NCBI RefSeq assembly: GCF_014490745.1
Contig: NZ_LZEU01000001.1
Location: 372,001-436,000, forward strand
DNA from: Pseudomonas alcaligenes
GTDB taxonomy: Bacteria; Pseudomonadota; Gammaproteobacteria; Pseudomonadales; Pseudomonadaceae
Reading direction: 5' to 3'
DNA: 64,000 nucleotides
Shown piece by piece: positions 45,450 to 53,997 of this stretch. The notes under the pieces were generated by a model. It worked only from the letters and a program-made list of their open reading frames with translations, was not told the origin of the DNA and made no database searches. A program made the position numbers and the translations under genes. The first letter of the stretch is position 1. Every line of letters begins with the position of its first letter.

Positions 45450-46250
45450 ATGATGCAGATCGGCAGCGCCACGCCTTATGTCGCGCCCTTGCCGTCCGCG
45501 CAGTCGGCACGCACCCTTTCGTCCGATGAATCTGTTGCTGCACTGGCCAACCGGCGCGGTGCCATGCCCGATGCCGCTTCCGTTGCCGGTGCCGCCGTTA
45601 CCCCGGGACAGTCGGCGCAATTGCGCGACGAGCGCGAACAGCCTGCCGACTCGGCAACCCCCACCTCTTCCACAGCCAGTGAAGACGCCGAAGCGGACGA
45701 ACCCTCGGCTGCCAGCCAGGCGCAGCAGCAGCGCCAGGAGCAGCTGGACATTGCCGAGCTGGCTGGGCGCGACCGCGAGGTACGGGCCCACGAACAGGCG
45801 CATTCGGCTGTCGGCGGTGCCTATGCCGGTTCGCCGACCTACAGCCTCAAGCGTGGCCCGGACGGGCGCTCCTATGCCGTGGGCGGCGAGGTCAGCGTCG
45901 ATGTCAGCCCGATCCCCAACGACCCCGAAGCCACCCTGCGCAAGATGGAAGTGGTACAGCGCGCGGCGCTGGCGCCGGCCGACCCCTCCGCCCAGGATCG
46001 CCGGATCGCGGCCCAGGCCGCGGCCCAGGCCGGCGTGGCACGCGGCGAGATCGTCCAGCGCAATCGTGATGAAGCGGCCGCCGTCCTCGAGGAGCGCCGT
46101 GCGCGCAACGAGGCGCAGCGTGAGGAGCAGGCTGCCAGCGAAGAAGAAGACGCCAGCCAGCAGTCCGCCGCGCCAGCGCCTAGTCTTGATCTGTACCGCA
46201 ACCTGGCCCAGTTGCAGGAGCCCGTCGCGGCAGTCGATCTGCTCGCCTGA
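45450..46250 (+). CDS. Putative HExxH metalloprotease-like protein (SprA-related)
   Basis: 266 residues of low-complexity, Ala/Glu/Gln-rich sequence, apart from a conserved core near 111-157: REVRAHEQAHSAVGG with the zinc motif HEQAH, followed by YAGSPTYSLKRGPDGRSYAV. This core defines a family annotated as putative metalloprotease or SprA-related, for which no substrate is known. No signal peptide is obvious. AGGAGG-type sequences precede the tandem ATGs, so the start is uncertain by one codon. Follows the FlgB-tail-like gene by 46 bp. Confidence 0.75.
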   Translation: MMQIGSATPYVAPLPSAQSARTLSSDESVAALANRRGAMPDAASVAGAAVTPGQSAQLRDEREQPADSATPTSSTASEDAEADEPSAASQAQQQRQEQLDIAELAGRDREVRAHEQAHSAVGGAYAGSPTYSLKRGPDGRSYAVGGEVSVDVSPIPNDPEATLRKMEVVQRAALAPADPSAQDRRIAAQAAAQAGVARGEIVQRNRDEAAAVLEERRARNEAQREEQAASEEEDASQQSAAPAPSLDLYRNLAQLQEPVAAVDLLA

Positions 46251-46286
46251 GCGGTCGCGGGCGGGTGCTTGACAAGGGTAGGGCGT

Positions 46287-46313
46287 AAACGTATGTTTCA
46301 AACGCCTGTTTGA
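46287..46313. promoter_or_regulatory. Two PsrA-like operators upstream of the acyl-CoA dehydrogenase gene
   Basis: CAAAC-GCCT-GTTTG (46299-46312) matches the PsrA consensus (G/C)AAAC-N2-4-GTTT(G/C), and an overlapping AAAC-GTAT-GTTT lies at 46287-46298. PsrA is the fatty-acid-responsive TetR repressor of Pseudomonas; from memory its targets include the PA0506-type dehydrogenase that this gene resembles. No other evidence in the window. Confidence 0.65.
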
Positions 46314-46419
46314 TTGCTGCGCCAGCTATGGCTGCCGGGCTATGGGAGAAATCCCGCAAACGACCGTGTCTGAACCGGTCAAATAAACACTAAGGAATCC
46401 ACCGTAGAGGTTTACCGCT

Positions 46420-48225
46420 ATGCCTGAGTACAAGGCCCCCTTGCGTGATATCCGCTTCGTTCGTGACGAACTGCTCGGCTACGAAGCGCACTATCAGAGC
46501 CTGCCTGGCTGCCAAGACGCCACCCCGGACATGGTCAGTGCCATCCTGGAAGAAGGCGCCAAGTTCTGTGAGCAGGTAATCGCCCCCCTCAACCGTGTGG
46601 GTGACCTCGAAGGCTGCACCTGGAGCGAGTCCGGCGTTAAGACCCCGACTGGCTTCAAAGAGGCCTACCAGCAGTTCGTCGAAGGTGGCTGGCCGAGCCT
46701 GGCTCACCACGTCGACCACGGTGGCCAAGGCCTGCCGGAGTCCCTGGGCCTGGCCCTGAGCGAGATGGTCGGTGAAGCCAACTGGTCCTGGGGCATGTAC
46801 CCGGGTCTGTCCCATGGCGCGATGAACACCATCGAAGCCCACGGTACCGACGAGCAGAAGCACACCTACCTGACCAAGCTGGTATCCGGCGAGTGGACCG
46901 GCACCATGTGCCTGACCGAGCCGCACTGCGGTACCGACCTGGGCATGCTGCGTACCAAGGCCGAGCCGCAGGCTGATGGCTCCTACAAGGTATCCGGCAC
47001 CAAGATCTTCATCTCCGCCGGCGAACACGACATGGTCGATAACATCGTCCACATCGTGCTGGCCCGCCTGCCCGACGCCCCGCAAGGCACCAAGGGCATC
47101 TCGCTGTTCATCGTGCCGAAGTTCAACGTCAACGCCGACGGTTCCGTTGGTTCGCGCAACGCCGTTTCCTGTGGCTCGATCGAGCACAAGATGGGTATCC
47201 ACGGCAACGCCACCTGCGTGATGAACTTCGACGGCGCTACCGGCTACCTGATCGGCCCGGCCAACAAAGGCCTGAACTGCATGTTCACCTTCATGAACAC
47301 TGCTCGCCTGGGTACCGCTCTGCAGGGCCTGGCCCACGCCGAAATCGCCTTCCAGGGCGGCATCAAGTACGCCCGCGAGCGTCTGCAGATGCGTTCCCTG
47401 ACCGGCCCGAAAGCGCCGGACAAGGCCGCTGACCCGATCATCGTCCACCCGGACGTGCGTCGCATGCTGCTGACCATGAAAGCCTTCGCTGAAGGCAACC
47501 GTGCGATGGTGTACTTCACCGCCAAGCAGGTCGACATCGTCAAGTACAGCCAGAACGAAGAAGAGAAGAAAGCCGCTGACGCGATGCTGGCCTTCCTCAC
47601 TCCGATCGCCAAGGCGTTCATGACCGAAGTCGGCTTCGAAGCCGCCAACCACGGTGTGCAGATCTACGGTGGCCACGGCTTCATCGCCGAGTGGGGCATG
47701 GAGCAGAACGTGCGTGACAGCCGTATCTCCTGCCTGTACGAAGGCACCACCGGCGTCCAGGCCCTCGACCTGCTGGGTCGTAAAGTGCTGATGACCCAGG
47801 GCGAAGCCCTCAAAGGCTTCACCAAGATCGTGCACAAGTTCTGCCAGGCCAACGAAGCCAACGAAGCCATCAAAGGCCTGGTTGCACCGCTGGCTCAACT
47901 GAACAAGGAGTGGGGCGACCTGACCATGAAAGTGGGCATGGCTGCCATGAAGGATCGCGAAGAAGTGGGTGCCGCTTCCGTGGACTACCTGATGTACTCC
48001 GGTTATGCCTGCCTGGCCTACTTCTGGGCCGACATGGCGCGCCTGGCTGCCGAGAAGATCGCTGCCGGTACCGAGGACGAGGCTTTCTACAAAGCCAAGC
48101 TGCAGACCGCACGCTTCTACTTCGAGCGCATCCTGCCGCGTACCCGTACCCATGTCGCCACCATGCTGTCCGGCGCCAACAACCTGATGGACATGGCCGA
48201 AGAAGACTTCGCCCTGGGCTACTAA
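46420..48225 (+). CDS. Acyl-CoA dehydrogenase (DmdC/FadE-type), paralogue 1
   Basis: 601 residues, longer than classic enzymes (about 380) because of an extra C-terminal helical domain (PF12806-type). [13 protein letters not shown] near 162-174 binds FAD and substrate; the catalytic base is E441 in [16 protein letters not shown]. It oxidises acyl-CoA at the alpha-beta bond in beta-oxidation. Corresponds by order to P. aeruginosa PA0506 (FadE1), from memory. Codon use is strongly biased to GGT/CGT/GAA, suggesting high expression. Preceded by PsrA-like sites and followed by a strong terminator, so it is a single-gene unit. Confidence 0.93.
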   Translation: MPEYKAPLRDIRFVRDELLGYEAHYQSLPGCQDATPDMVSAILEEGAKFCEQVIAPLNRVGDLEGCTWSESGVKTPTGFKEAYQQFVEGGWPSLAHHVDHGGQGLPESLGLALSEMVGEANWSWGMYPGLSHGAMNTIEAHGTDEQKHTYLTKLVSGEWTGTMCLTEPHCGTDLGMLRTKAEPQADGSYKVSGTKIFISAGEHDMVDNIVHIVLARLPDAPQGTKGISLFIVPKFNVNADGSVGSRNAVSCGSIEHKMGIHGNATCVMNFDGATGYLIGPANKGLNCMFTFMNTARLGTALQGLAHAEIAFQGGIKYARERLQMRSLTGPKAPDKAADPIIVHPDVRRMLLTMKAFAEGNRAMVYFTAKQVDIVKYSQNEEEKKAADAMLAFLTPIAKAFMTEVGFEAANHGVQIYGGHGFIAEWGMEQNVRDSRISCLYEGTTGVQALDLLGRKVLMTQGEALKGFTKIVHKFCQANEANEAIKGLVAPLAQLNKEWGDLTMKVGMAAMKDREEVGAASVDYLMYSGYACLAYFWADMARLAAEKIAAGTEDEAFYKAKLQTARFYFERILPRTRTHVATMLSGANNLMDMAEEDFALGY

Positions 48226-48250
48226 GCCCAAGTCCGACCTCAGGTCAGAG

Positions 48251-48281
48251 AAACCGCGGCCCTCGGGTCGCGGTTTTTTTT
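48251..48281 (+). terminator. Intrinsic terminator of acyl-CoA dehydrogenase 1
   Basis: Stem AAACCGCG / CGCGGTTT (48251-48258 and 48269-48276), extended by CCC/GGG inside the loop, followed by eight T. Confidence 0.9.
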
Positions 48282-48407
48282 CGTCCGAAATAAGGCAGTT
48301 GGTCGCCTGATAAGGGCTTTTATACGCAAATGCGGATGATCCGCACGCCACATCCGGGCAAAATGCCGCATCCCGTCGTCCTGCCCAGCCGGAGTGGAGA
48401 ACCTGCC

Positions 48408-49700
48408 GTGCCCAACTTCGCCGCCATGCGCCTCAGCCATTTCCTGCCGACGCTGCTGCTGCTCGTCGCCGGCGTGCTGGTGGCTCGGCTGACGACCCTC
48501 AACGAATTCTTCCTGTCGCTGTTCAACGTGCTGCCGACCTTGGTGCTGCTGCTCGGCGGCGCCTTCTGCGTGGTCTACGGCCGCCAGCGCGAGCTGTCGG
48601 TGCTGGTGGCGGTGTACCTCGGCTATTTCCTGTTGGATACCCAGACCGACTACTACCGTGCCGCCGGCAAGGTGCGCGACGACGCGGTGCTGGTGTTCCA
48701 CCTGTGCAGCCTGCTGCTGCCGCTGCTTTATGGCCTGTACGCCGCCTGGCGCGAGCGCAGCCATCTGGTGCAGGATCTGGTGGCGCGCGCCGCCGTGCTG
48801 CTGGCTCTGGGCAGTACCGCCCTGGCCCTGGCGCGGCGTTATCCGCAGGAACTGCAGGCCTGGCTGAGCGACCTGCAATGGCCGCTCTGGCATGCCCAGT
48901 GGATGAGCCTGATCCAGCCGGCCTACCCCCTGTTCCTGCTGGCGTTTGGGCTGTTGCTGGTGCAGTACCTGCGCCAGCCGCGGCCGGTGCATGCGGCCCT
49001 GTTGCTGAGCCTGTGTGGCCTGCTGTGGATGCTGCCCAAGACCTTCCTGTTGCCCCATGCGCTGCAGGTGATGAGCAGCCTGTGCATGCTGGTGGTGGTC
49101 GCCGCGGTGGCCCACGAGGCCTACCAGATGGCCTTCCGCGACGAGCTTACCGGTCTGCCGGGACGCCGCGCGCTGAATGATCGCCTGGAGCGCCTGGGGC
49201 GCAACTATGTGATCGCCATGGCCGACGTCGACCACTTCAAGAAATTCAACGACACCCATGGTCACGATGTCGGCGACCAGGTGCTCAAGCTGGTGGCCAG
49301 CCGCCTGCGCAAGGTCACCGGCGGCGGCAAGGCTTACCGCTATGGCGGCGAGGAATTCACCCTGGTGTTCCCCGGCAAGAGCATCGAGGAGTGCCGTCCG
49401 CACCTGGAGGCCGTGCGCGTTGCGGTGGAGGGCTATGCCCTGCAGCTGCGCGACAAGCAGCAGCGGCCCAAGGACGACAAGCAGGGCCGCCAGCGGCGCA
49501 AGAGTGCGGCGAGCGGCAGCGTGTCGGTGACCATCAGCATCGGCGTGGCCGAGCGTGAAGCCCATCAGCGCGGCGCCGACGAGGTGATCCGCAATGCCGA
49601 CAAGGCGCTCTACGCGGCCAAGAAGGCCGGGCGCAACTGCGTGGTGGCCCAGGGTGAGAACCGCCGCGGTGCGGTGCGGGTGAAGACCGAAAGCGCGTAA
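48408..49700 (+). CDS. Membrane diguanylate cyclase without I-site
   Basis: About 430 residues. Roughly six N-terminal membrane helices span residues 5-235 (LPTLLLLVAGVLVA, LPTLVLLLGGAFCVVY and others). A C-terminal GGDEF domain starts with FRDELTGLPGRRALNDRLERL, has MADVDHFKKFNDTHGHDVGD and the active GGEEF signature (RYGGEEFTLVF). It should make cyclic-di-GMP. The I-site RxxD expected nine bases of protein upstream is TGGG instead, so no product inhibition of the usual kind. A Lys/Arg-rich insert (KQQRPKDDKQGRQRRK) lies in the second half of the domain. Start uncertain: GTG with GGAGTGGAGA upstream is preferred over an upstream ATG. Confidence 0.88.
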   Translation: MPNFAAMRLSHFLPTLLLLVAGVLVARLTTLNEFFLSLFNVLPTLVLLLGGAFCVVYGRQRELSVLVAVYLGYFLLDTQTDYYRAAGKVRDDAVLVFHLCSLLLPLLYGLYAAWRERSHLVQDLVARAAVLLALGSTALALARRYPQELQAWLSDLQWPLWHAQWMSLIQPAYPLFLLAFGLLLVQYLRQPRPVHAALLLSLCGLLWMLPKTFLLPHALQVMSSLCMLVVVAAVAHEAYQMAFRDELTGLPGRRALNDRLERLGRNYVIAMADVDHFKKFNDTHGHDVGDQVLKLVASRLRKVTGGGKAYRYGGEEFTLVFPGKSIEECRPHLEAVRVAVEGYALQLRDKQQRPKDDKQGRQRRKSAASGSVSVTISIGVAEREAHQRGADEVIRNADKALYAAKKAGRNCVVAQGENRRGAVRVKTESA

Positions 49701-49821
49701 ATGGTCAGGTTATGGCGCTGCATTCAGCGCGCGTAACGTCGTTGTCCGCCGCCTCAGCGGGGCAGTAGGGTCGCTCCATCAGCCGTGCCGCCGTGGCGCG
49801 TGACCTTGCGGAGATCCTGCC

Positions 49822-51615
49822 ATGCCCGACTACAAAGCCCCCCTGCGCGACGTGCGTTTTCTGGTCGATGAAGTCTTCGATTTCCCCGCTACCTACCAGG
49901 CCATCGGCGCCACTGATGCGACGCCGGACATGGTCAGCGCCATCCTCGAAGAGGGCGCCAAGTTCTGCGAGCAGGTGCTGGCGCCGCTGAACCGCAGCGG
50001 CGACGAGGAAGGCGCGGTGTGGCAGGACGGTGTGGTGACCACGCCCAAGGGCTTCAAGGAAGCCTTCGCCCAGTATGTCGAAGGTGGCTGGAACGGCCTC
50101 TCGGCCGATGCCACCTACGGTGGCCAGGGCCTGCCGCATTCGCTCGGCCTGCTGATCGCGGAAATGGTCAGCTCGGCCAACACCTCCTGGGCCATGTACC
50201 CGGGCCTGACCCAGGGCGCCATGTCGGCCATCCATGCCCACGGCAGCGAAGAGCAGAAGCAGACCTACCTGACCAAACTCACCGCCGGCACCTGGACCGG
50301 CACCATGTGCCTGACCGAGCCGCACTGCGGCACCGACCTCGGAATCATCAAGACCCGCGCCGTGCCCCAGGCCGATGGCAGCTACGCGATCTCCGGCACC
50401 AAGATCTTCATCTCCGCCGGCGAGCACGACATGAGCGAGAACATCGTGCACCTGGTGCTGGCCAAGCTGCCCGATGCGCCGGCCGGCACCAAGGGCATCT
50501 CGCTGTTCATCGTGCCCAAGTTCAACGTCAACGCCGACGGCTCGGTGGGTACGCGCAACGCCGTGTCCTGCGGCTCGATCGAGCACAAGATGGGCATCAA
50601 GGCCTCGGCCACCTGCGTGATGAACTTCGACGAGGCCAAGGGCTACCTGATCGGGGGCGCCAACAAGGGCCTCAACTGCATGTTCACCATGATGAACCAC
50701 GCGCGCCTGGGCACCGGCATGCAGGGTCTGTGCAACGGTGAGGCGAGCTACCAGGGCGCCGTGCGCTATGCCCACGACCGCCTGCAGATGCGCGCCCTGA
50801 CCGGGCCGAAGGCGCCGGACAAACCGGCCGACCCGATCATCGTGCACCCCGACGTGCGCCGCATGCTGCTGACCATGCGCGCGTTCAACGAAGGCAACCG
50901 TGCCCTGGCCTACTTCACCGCGCAGCTGCTCGACCTCAGCCACAGCCCGGATGCCGAGGAAGCGGCGGCCGCGGAAAACCTGCTGAGCCTGCTCACGCCG
51001 ATCTGCAAGGCGTTCATGACCGACACCGGCCTGGAGGTCACCAGCCTGGGCATGCAGGTGTTCGGCGGCCACGGCTACATCCGTGAGTGGGGCATGGAGC
51101 AGCTGATGCGTGATTGCCGCATCGCGCCGATCTACGAAGGCACCAACGGCATCCAGGCCCTCGACCTGCTCGGGCGCAAGGTGCTCGGTAGCCAGGGCAA
51201 GCTGCTCGGCGGCTTCACCAGGATCGTCCACAAGTTCTGCCAGGCCCAGGCCGAGCACCCGCAGCTCAAGGCGCAGGTGGCCGAGCTGGCGCAGCTCAAT
51301 CGCCAGTGGGGCGAGCTGACCCAGCGCGTCGGCATGGCGGCGCTGAAGAACCCGGACGAAGTGGGCGCCGCCTCGGTCGACTACCTGATGTACTCGGGCT
51401 ACGTGGTGCTCGCCTACTTCTGGGCGCGCATGGCCGTGGTGGCCCAGGCGCAGCTGGATGCGGGCACCGCCGAGGTCGGCTTCTACCAGGCCAAGCTGGC
51501 CACCTGCGACTTCTACTACCGGCGCCTGTTGCCGCGTGCGGCGGCTCACCTGGCGGCGGCGGATGCCGGCAGCGAATGCCTGATGCGCATGCCGGCCGAG
51601 CAGTTCCTCGCCTGA
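49822..51615 (+). CDS. Acyl-CoA dehydrogenase, paralogue 2
   Basis: 597 residues, the same three-part fold with C-terminal extension as its neighbours. [13 protein letters not shown] is identical to paralogue 1; the catalytic base is E439 in [16 protein letters not shown]. Start MPDYKAPLRDVRF aligns with the other two. Third positions are more GC-rich than in paralogue 1, suggesting lower expression or older divergence. Comes after the diguanylate cyclase gene and has its own terminator. Confidence 0.92.
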   Translation: MPDYKAPLRDVRFLVDEVFDFPATYQAIGATDATPDMVSAILEEGAKFCEQVLAPLNRSGDEEGAVWQDGVVTTPKGFKEAFAQYVEGGWNGLSADATYGGQGLPHSLGLLIAEMVSSANTSWAMYPGLTQGAMSAIHAHGSEEQKQTYLTKLTAGTWTGTMCLTEPHCGTDLGIIKTRAVPQADGSYAISGTKIFISAGEHDMSENIVHLVLAKLPDAPAGTKGISLFIVPKFNVNADGSVGTRNAVSCGSIEHKMGIKASATCVMNFDEAKGYLIGGANKGLNCMFTMMNHARLGTGMQGLCNGEASYQGAVRYAHDRLQMRALTGPKAPDKPADPIIVHPDVRRMLLTMRAFNEGNRALAYFTAQLLDLSHSPDAEEAAAAENLLSLLTPICKAFMTDTGLEVTSLGMQVFGGHGYIREWGMEQLMRDCRIAPIYEGTNGIQALDLLGRKVLGSQGKLLGGFTRIVHKFCQAQAEHPQLKAQVAELAQLNRQWGELTQRVGMAALKNPDEVGAASVDYLMYSGYVVLAYFWARMAVVAQAQLDAGTAEVGFYQAKLATCDFYYRRLLPRAAAHLAAADAGSECLMRMPAEQFLA

Positions 51616-51633
51616 CCATCGGTCAGTGCCCGC

Positions 51634-51659
51634 AAAGGCCCGCCCCATGCGGGCCTTTT
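51634..51659 (+). terminator. Intrinsic terminator of acyl-CoA dehydrogenase 2
   Basis: Perfect stem AAAGGCCCGC / GCGGGCCTTT with loop CCCAT and a short T-run. Confidence 0.88.
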
Positions 51660-51686
51660 GCGTGATCAGGGAGGGTTTTATGTCGT

Positions 51687-51698
51687 GACCATTTGGTC
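51687..51698. promoter_or_regulatory. Short palindrome upstream of acyl-CoA dehydrogenase 3
   Basis: GACCA-TT-TGGTC, 105 bp before the start. TetR-type sized, but short; the binding factor is unknown. Unlike paralogue 1, no CAAAC/GTTTG motif is seen here. Confidence 0.35.
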
Positions 51699-51802
51699 GC
51701 AACGTGAACCTATGTGTCTGAAAAGGTGTTCGGCTAGACTGCCGTACCTGCCCCAACCGGCCTTTATCAGGCCGTTCAGTTGCTTCGCTCGAGGATTACT
51801 CC

Positions 51803-53581
51803 ATGGCCGATTACAAAGCTCCCCTGCGCGACATGCGCTTCGTTCTCAATGAAGTCTTCGAGGTGTCCAAACTCTGGGCCCAGCTGCCAGGCCTGGCCGA
51901 AGTCGTCGACGAAGACACCGCTGCCGCCATCCTCGAAGAAGCCGGCAAGGTCACCGGTGGCGTGATCGCCCCGCTGAACCGCAGCGGCGACGAAGAAGGC
52001 TGCTCCTGGAACAACGGTGTGGTGAAAACCCCGGCCGGTTTCCCCGCGGCCTACCAGACCTACGCCGAAGGCGGCTGGGTTGGCGTGGGCGGCGCGCCGG
52101 AGTTCGGCGGCATGGGCATGCCGAAAGTGATCGGCGCCCAGGTCGAGGAAATGGTCAACTCGGCCAACCTGTCCTTTGGCCTGTACCCGATGCTGACCGC
52201 TGGCGCCTGCCTGTCGATCCTCAACCACGCCAGCGAAGAGCTGAAGCAGCAGTACCTGCCGAACATGTACGCCGGCGTCTGGGCCGGTTCCATGTGCCTG
52301 ACCGAGCCGCACGCCGGTACCGACCTGGGCATCATCCGCACCAAGGCCGAACCGCAGGCCGACGGCAGCTACAAGATCACCGGCACCAAGATCTTCATCA
52401 CCGGCGGTGAGCACGACCTGACCGAGAACATCGTCCACCTGGTGCTGGCCAAGCTGCCGGACGCCCCGGCCGGCCCGAAAGGCATCTCGCTGTTCCTGGT
52501 GCCGAAAGTCATGGTCAACGCCGACGGTTCGCTGGGCGAGAAGAACTCGCTGTCCTGCGGCTCGATCGAGCACAAGATGGGCATCAAGGCTTCGGCCACC
52601 TGCGTGATGAACTTCGACGGCGCCACCGGCTGGATCGTCGACGAGCCGAACAAGGGCCTCAACGCCATGTTCACCATGATGAACTACGAGCGTCTGGGCG
52701 TAGGCATCCAGGGCTTGGCCCTGGGCGAGCGTTCCTACCAGAGCGCCATCGAGTACGCCCGCGACCGCATCCAGAGCCGCGCCCCGACCGGCCCGGTGAA
52801 CAAGGACAAGGCTGCCGACCCGATCATCGTGCACCCGGACGTACGCCGCATGCTGCTGACCATGAAGGCGCTGAACGAGGGCGGTCGCGCCTTCTCCAGC
52901 TATGTCGCCATGCAGCTGGACACCGCCAAGTACAGCGAAGACAAGGACACCCGCAAGCGCGCCGAAGAACTGGTCGCCCTGCTGACTCCGGTGGCCAAGG
53001 CCTTCCTCACCGACATGGGCCTGGAAACCACCATCCACGGCCAGCAGATCTTCGGCGGCCACGGCTTCGTCCGCGAGTGGGGCCAGGAGCAGCTGATCCG
53101 CGACTGCCGCATCACCCAGATCTACGAAGGCACCAACGGCATCCAGTCGCTGGATCTGATGGGCCGCAAGATCGTCGGCAGCGGCGGCAGCTTCTACAAG
53201 CACTTCAGCGATGAAGTGAAGGCCTTTATCGGCAGCGCCGATGCCTCGCTGGGCGAGTTCACCGCGCCGCTGCAAGCCGCCATCGCCAACCTCGACGAGC
53301 TGACCGCCTGGGTCATCGCCCAGGCCAAGACCAACCCGAACGAAATCGGCGCGGCCTCGGTCGAGTACCTGCAGGTATTCGGCTACACCGCCTACGCCTA
53401 CGTCTGGGCGCTGATGGCCCGTGCCGCACTGGCCAAGCAGGGCGACGACGAGTTCTACGTGAGCAAGCTGGGTACCGCGCGTTTCTTCTTCGCCCGCCTG
53501 CTGCCGCGTATCCACTCGCTGACCGCCTCGGTCAAGGCCGGTAGCGAGTCGCTGTACCTGCTGGACGCTGCGCAGTTCTGA
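51803..53581 (+). CDS. Acyl-CoA dehydrogenase, paralogue 3
   Basis: 592 residues. Same architecture, but the FAD/substrate loop is MCLTEPHAGTDLG (Ala in place of Cys) and the catalytic base is E442 in YEGTNGIQSLDLMGRK. ARDRIQSRAPTGPVNKDKA differs from the corresponding region of paralogues 1 and 2, suggesting different chain-length preference. By order it matches P. aeruginosa PA0508 (FadE2), from memory. Confidence 0.92.
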   Translation: MADYKAPLRDMRFVLNEVFEVSKLWAQLPGLAEVVDEDTAAAILEEAGKVTGGVIAPLNRSGDEEGCSWNNGVVKTPAGFPAAYQTYAEGGWVGVGGAPEFGGMGMPKVIGAQVEEMVNSANLSFGLYPMLTAGACLSILNHASEELKQQYLPNMYAGVWAGSMCLTEPHAGTDLGIIRTKAEPQADGSYKITGTKIFITGGEHDLTENIVHLVLAKLPDAPAGPKGISLFLVPKVMVNADGSLGEKNSLSCGSIEHKMGIKASATCVMNFDGATGWIVDEPNKGLNAMFTMMNYERLGVGIQGLALGERSYQSAIEYARDRIQSRAPTGPVNKDKAADPIIVHPDVRRMLLTMKALNEGGRAFSSYVAMQLDTAKYSEDKDTRKRAEELVALLTPVAKAFLTDMGLETTIHGQQIFGGHGFVREWGQEQLIRDCRITQIYEGTNGIQSLDLMGRKIVGSGGSFYKHFSDEVKAFIGSADASLGEFTAPLQAAIANLDELTAWVIAQAKTNPNEIGAASVEYLQVFGYTAYAYVWALMARAALAKQGDDEFYVSKLGTARFFFARLLPRIHSLTASVKAGSESLYLLDAAQF

Positions 53582-53622
53582 GAATCGGCCGACGATCTGC
53601 TGCGCGTCGGCCATGCGTCGTT

Positions 53623-53681
53623 GAGGTTGGGTTCAGAATGCTCATTCACTTGATGTGAACTGCGCTTCTTCACCCAACCTC
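53623..53681. repeat. Nested 59 bp inverted repeat after acyl-CoA dehydrogenase 3
   Basis: Outer arms GAGGTTGGGT (53623-53632) and ACCCAACCTC (53672-53681), perfect over 10 bp. Inside lies a second palindrome, TTCAC-N5-GTGAA (53645-53659). Such cruciform-capable DNA can stall transcription or recombine. It lies at the apparent synteny break. Confidence 0.6.
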
Positions 53682-53734
53682 GCCTAGCCTGGCTCTAGCT
53701 CGCAAGATCCTCGATCCGATTCGGCGTCGAAATG

Positions 53735-53761
53735 AAAGCCCCGCTTCGGCGGGGCTTTTTT
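53735..53761 (+). terminator. Intrinsic terminator with UUCG tetraloop
   Basis: Stem AAAGCCCCGC / GCGGGGCTTT with loop TTCG and a run of six to seven T. Terminates transcription coming from acyl-CoA dehydrogenase 3. Confidence 0.92.
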
Positions 53762-53790
53762 ATGCCTGTGTTTTGCCGGGTCGGCATGTC

Positions 53791-53819
53791 GGGTAGGGCG
53801 GGTGAAACCCGCGTTGCCC
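53791..53819. repeat. GTAGGGCGGGTGAAACCCGC dispersed element
   Basis: GCGGGT-gaa-ACCCGC flanked by GGG and CCC. I recall this motif as scattered through intergenic regions of Pseudomonas and relatives. Only one copy was seen here. The rest of the 53582-53997 gap holds the terminator and hairpin above and, near its right end, a possible promoter (about 53925-53945), with no gene. Confidence 0.55.
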
Positions 53820-53997
53820 ATGTCGCGGTGTTCCCCCGTCCTGCAGGCTGGGCGGATCGTGAGCAAGCGAAGCGTTGTGTCTGTGCACCAGTTGGCCTAC
53901 GTCTCTGAGAAGTAGCCCCGAGTGCGCCGATATACTCGAGTTACCCCAGTAGGTGCACGGGGAAGGGATTTCGCCTCAATGGCTTGGGAACGAACGC

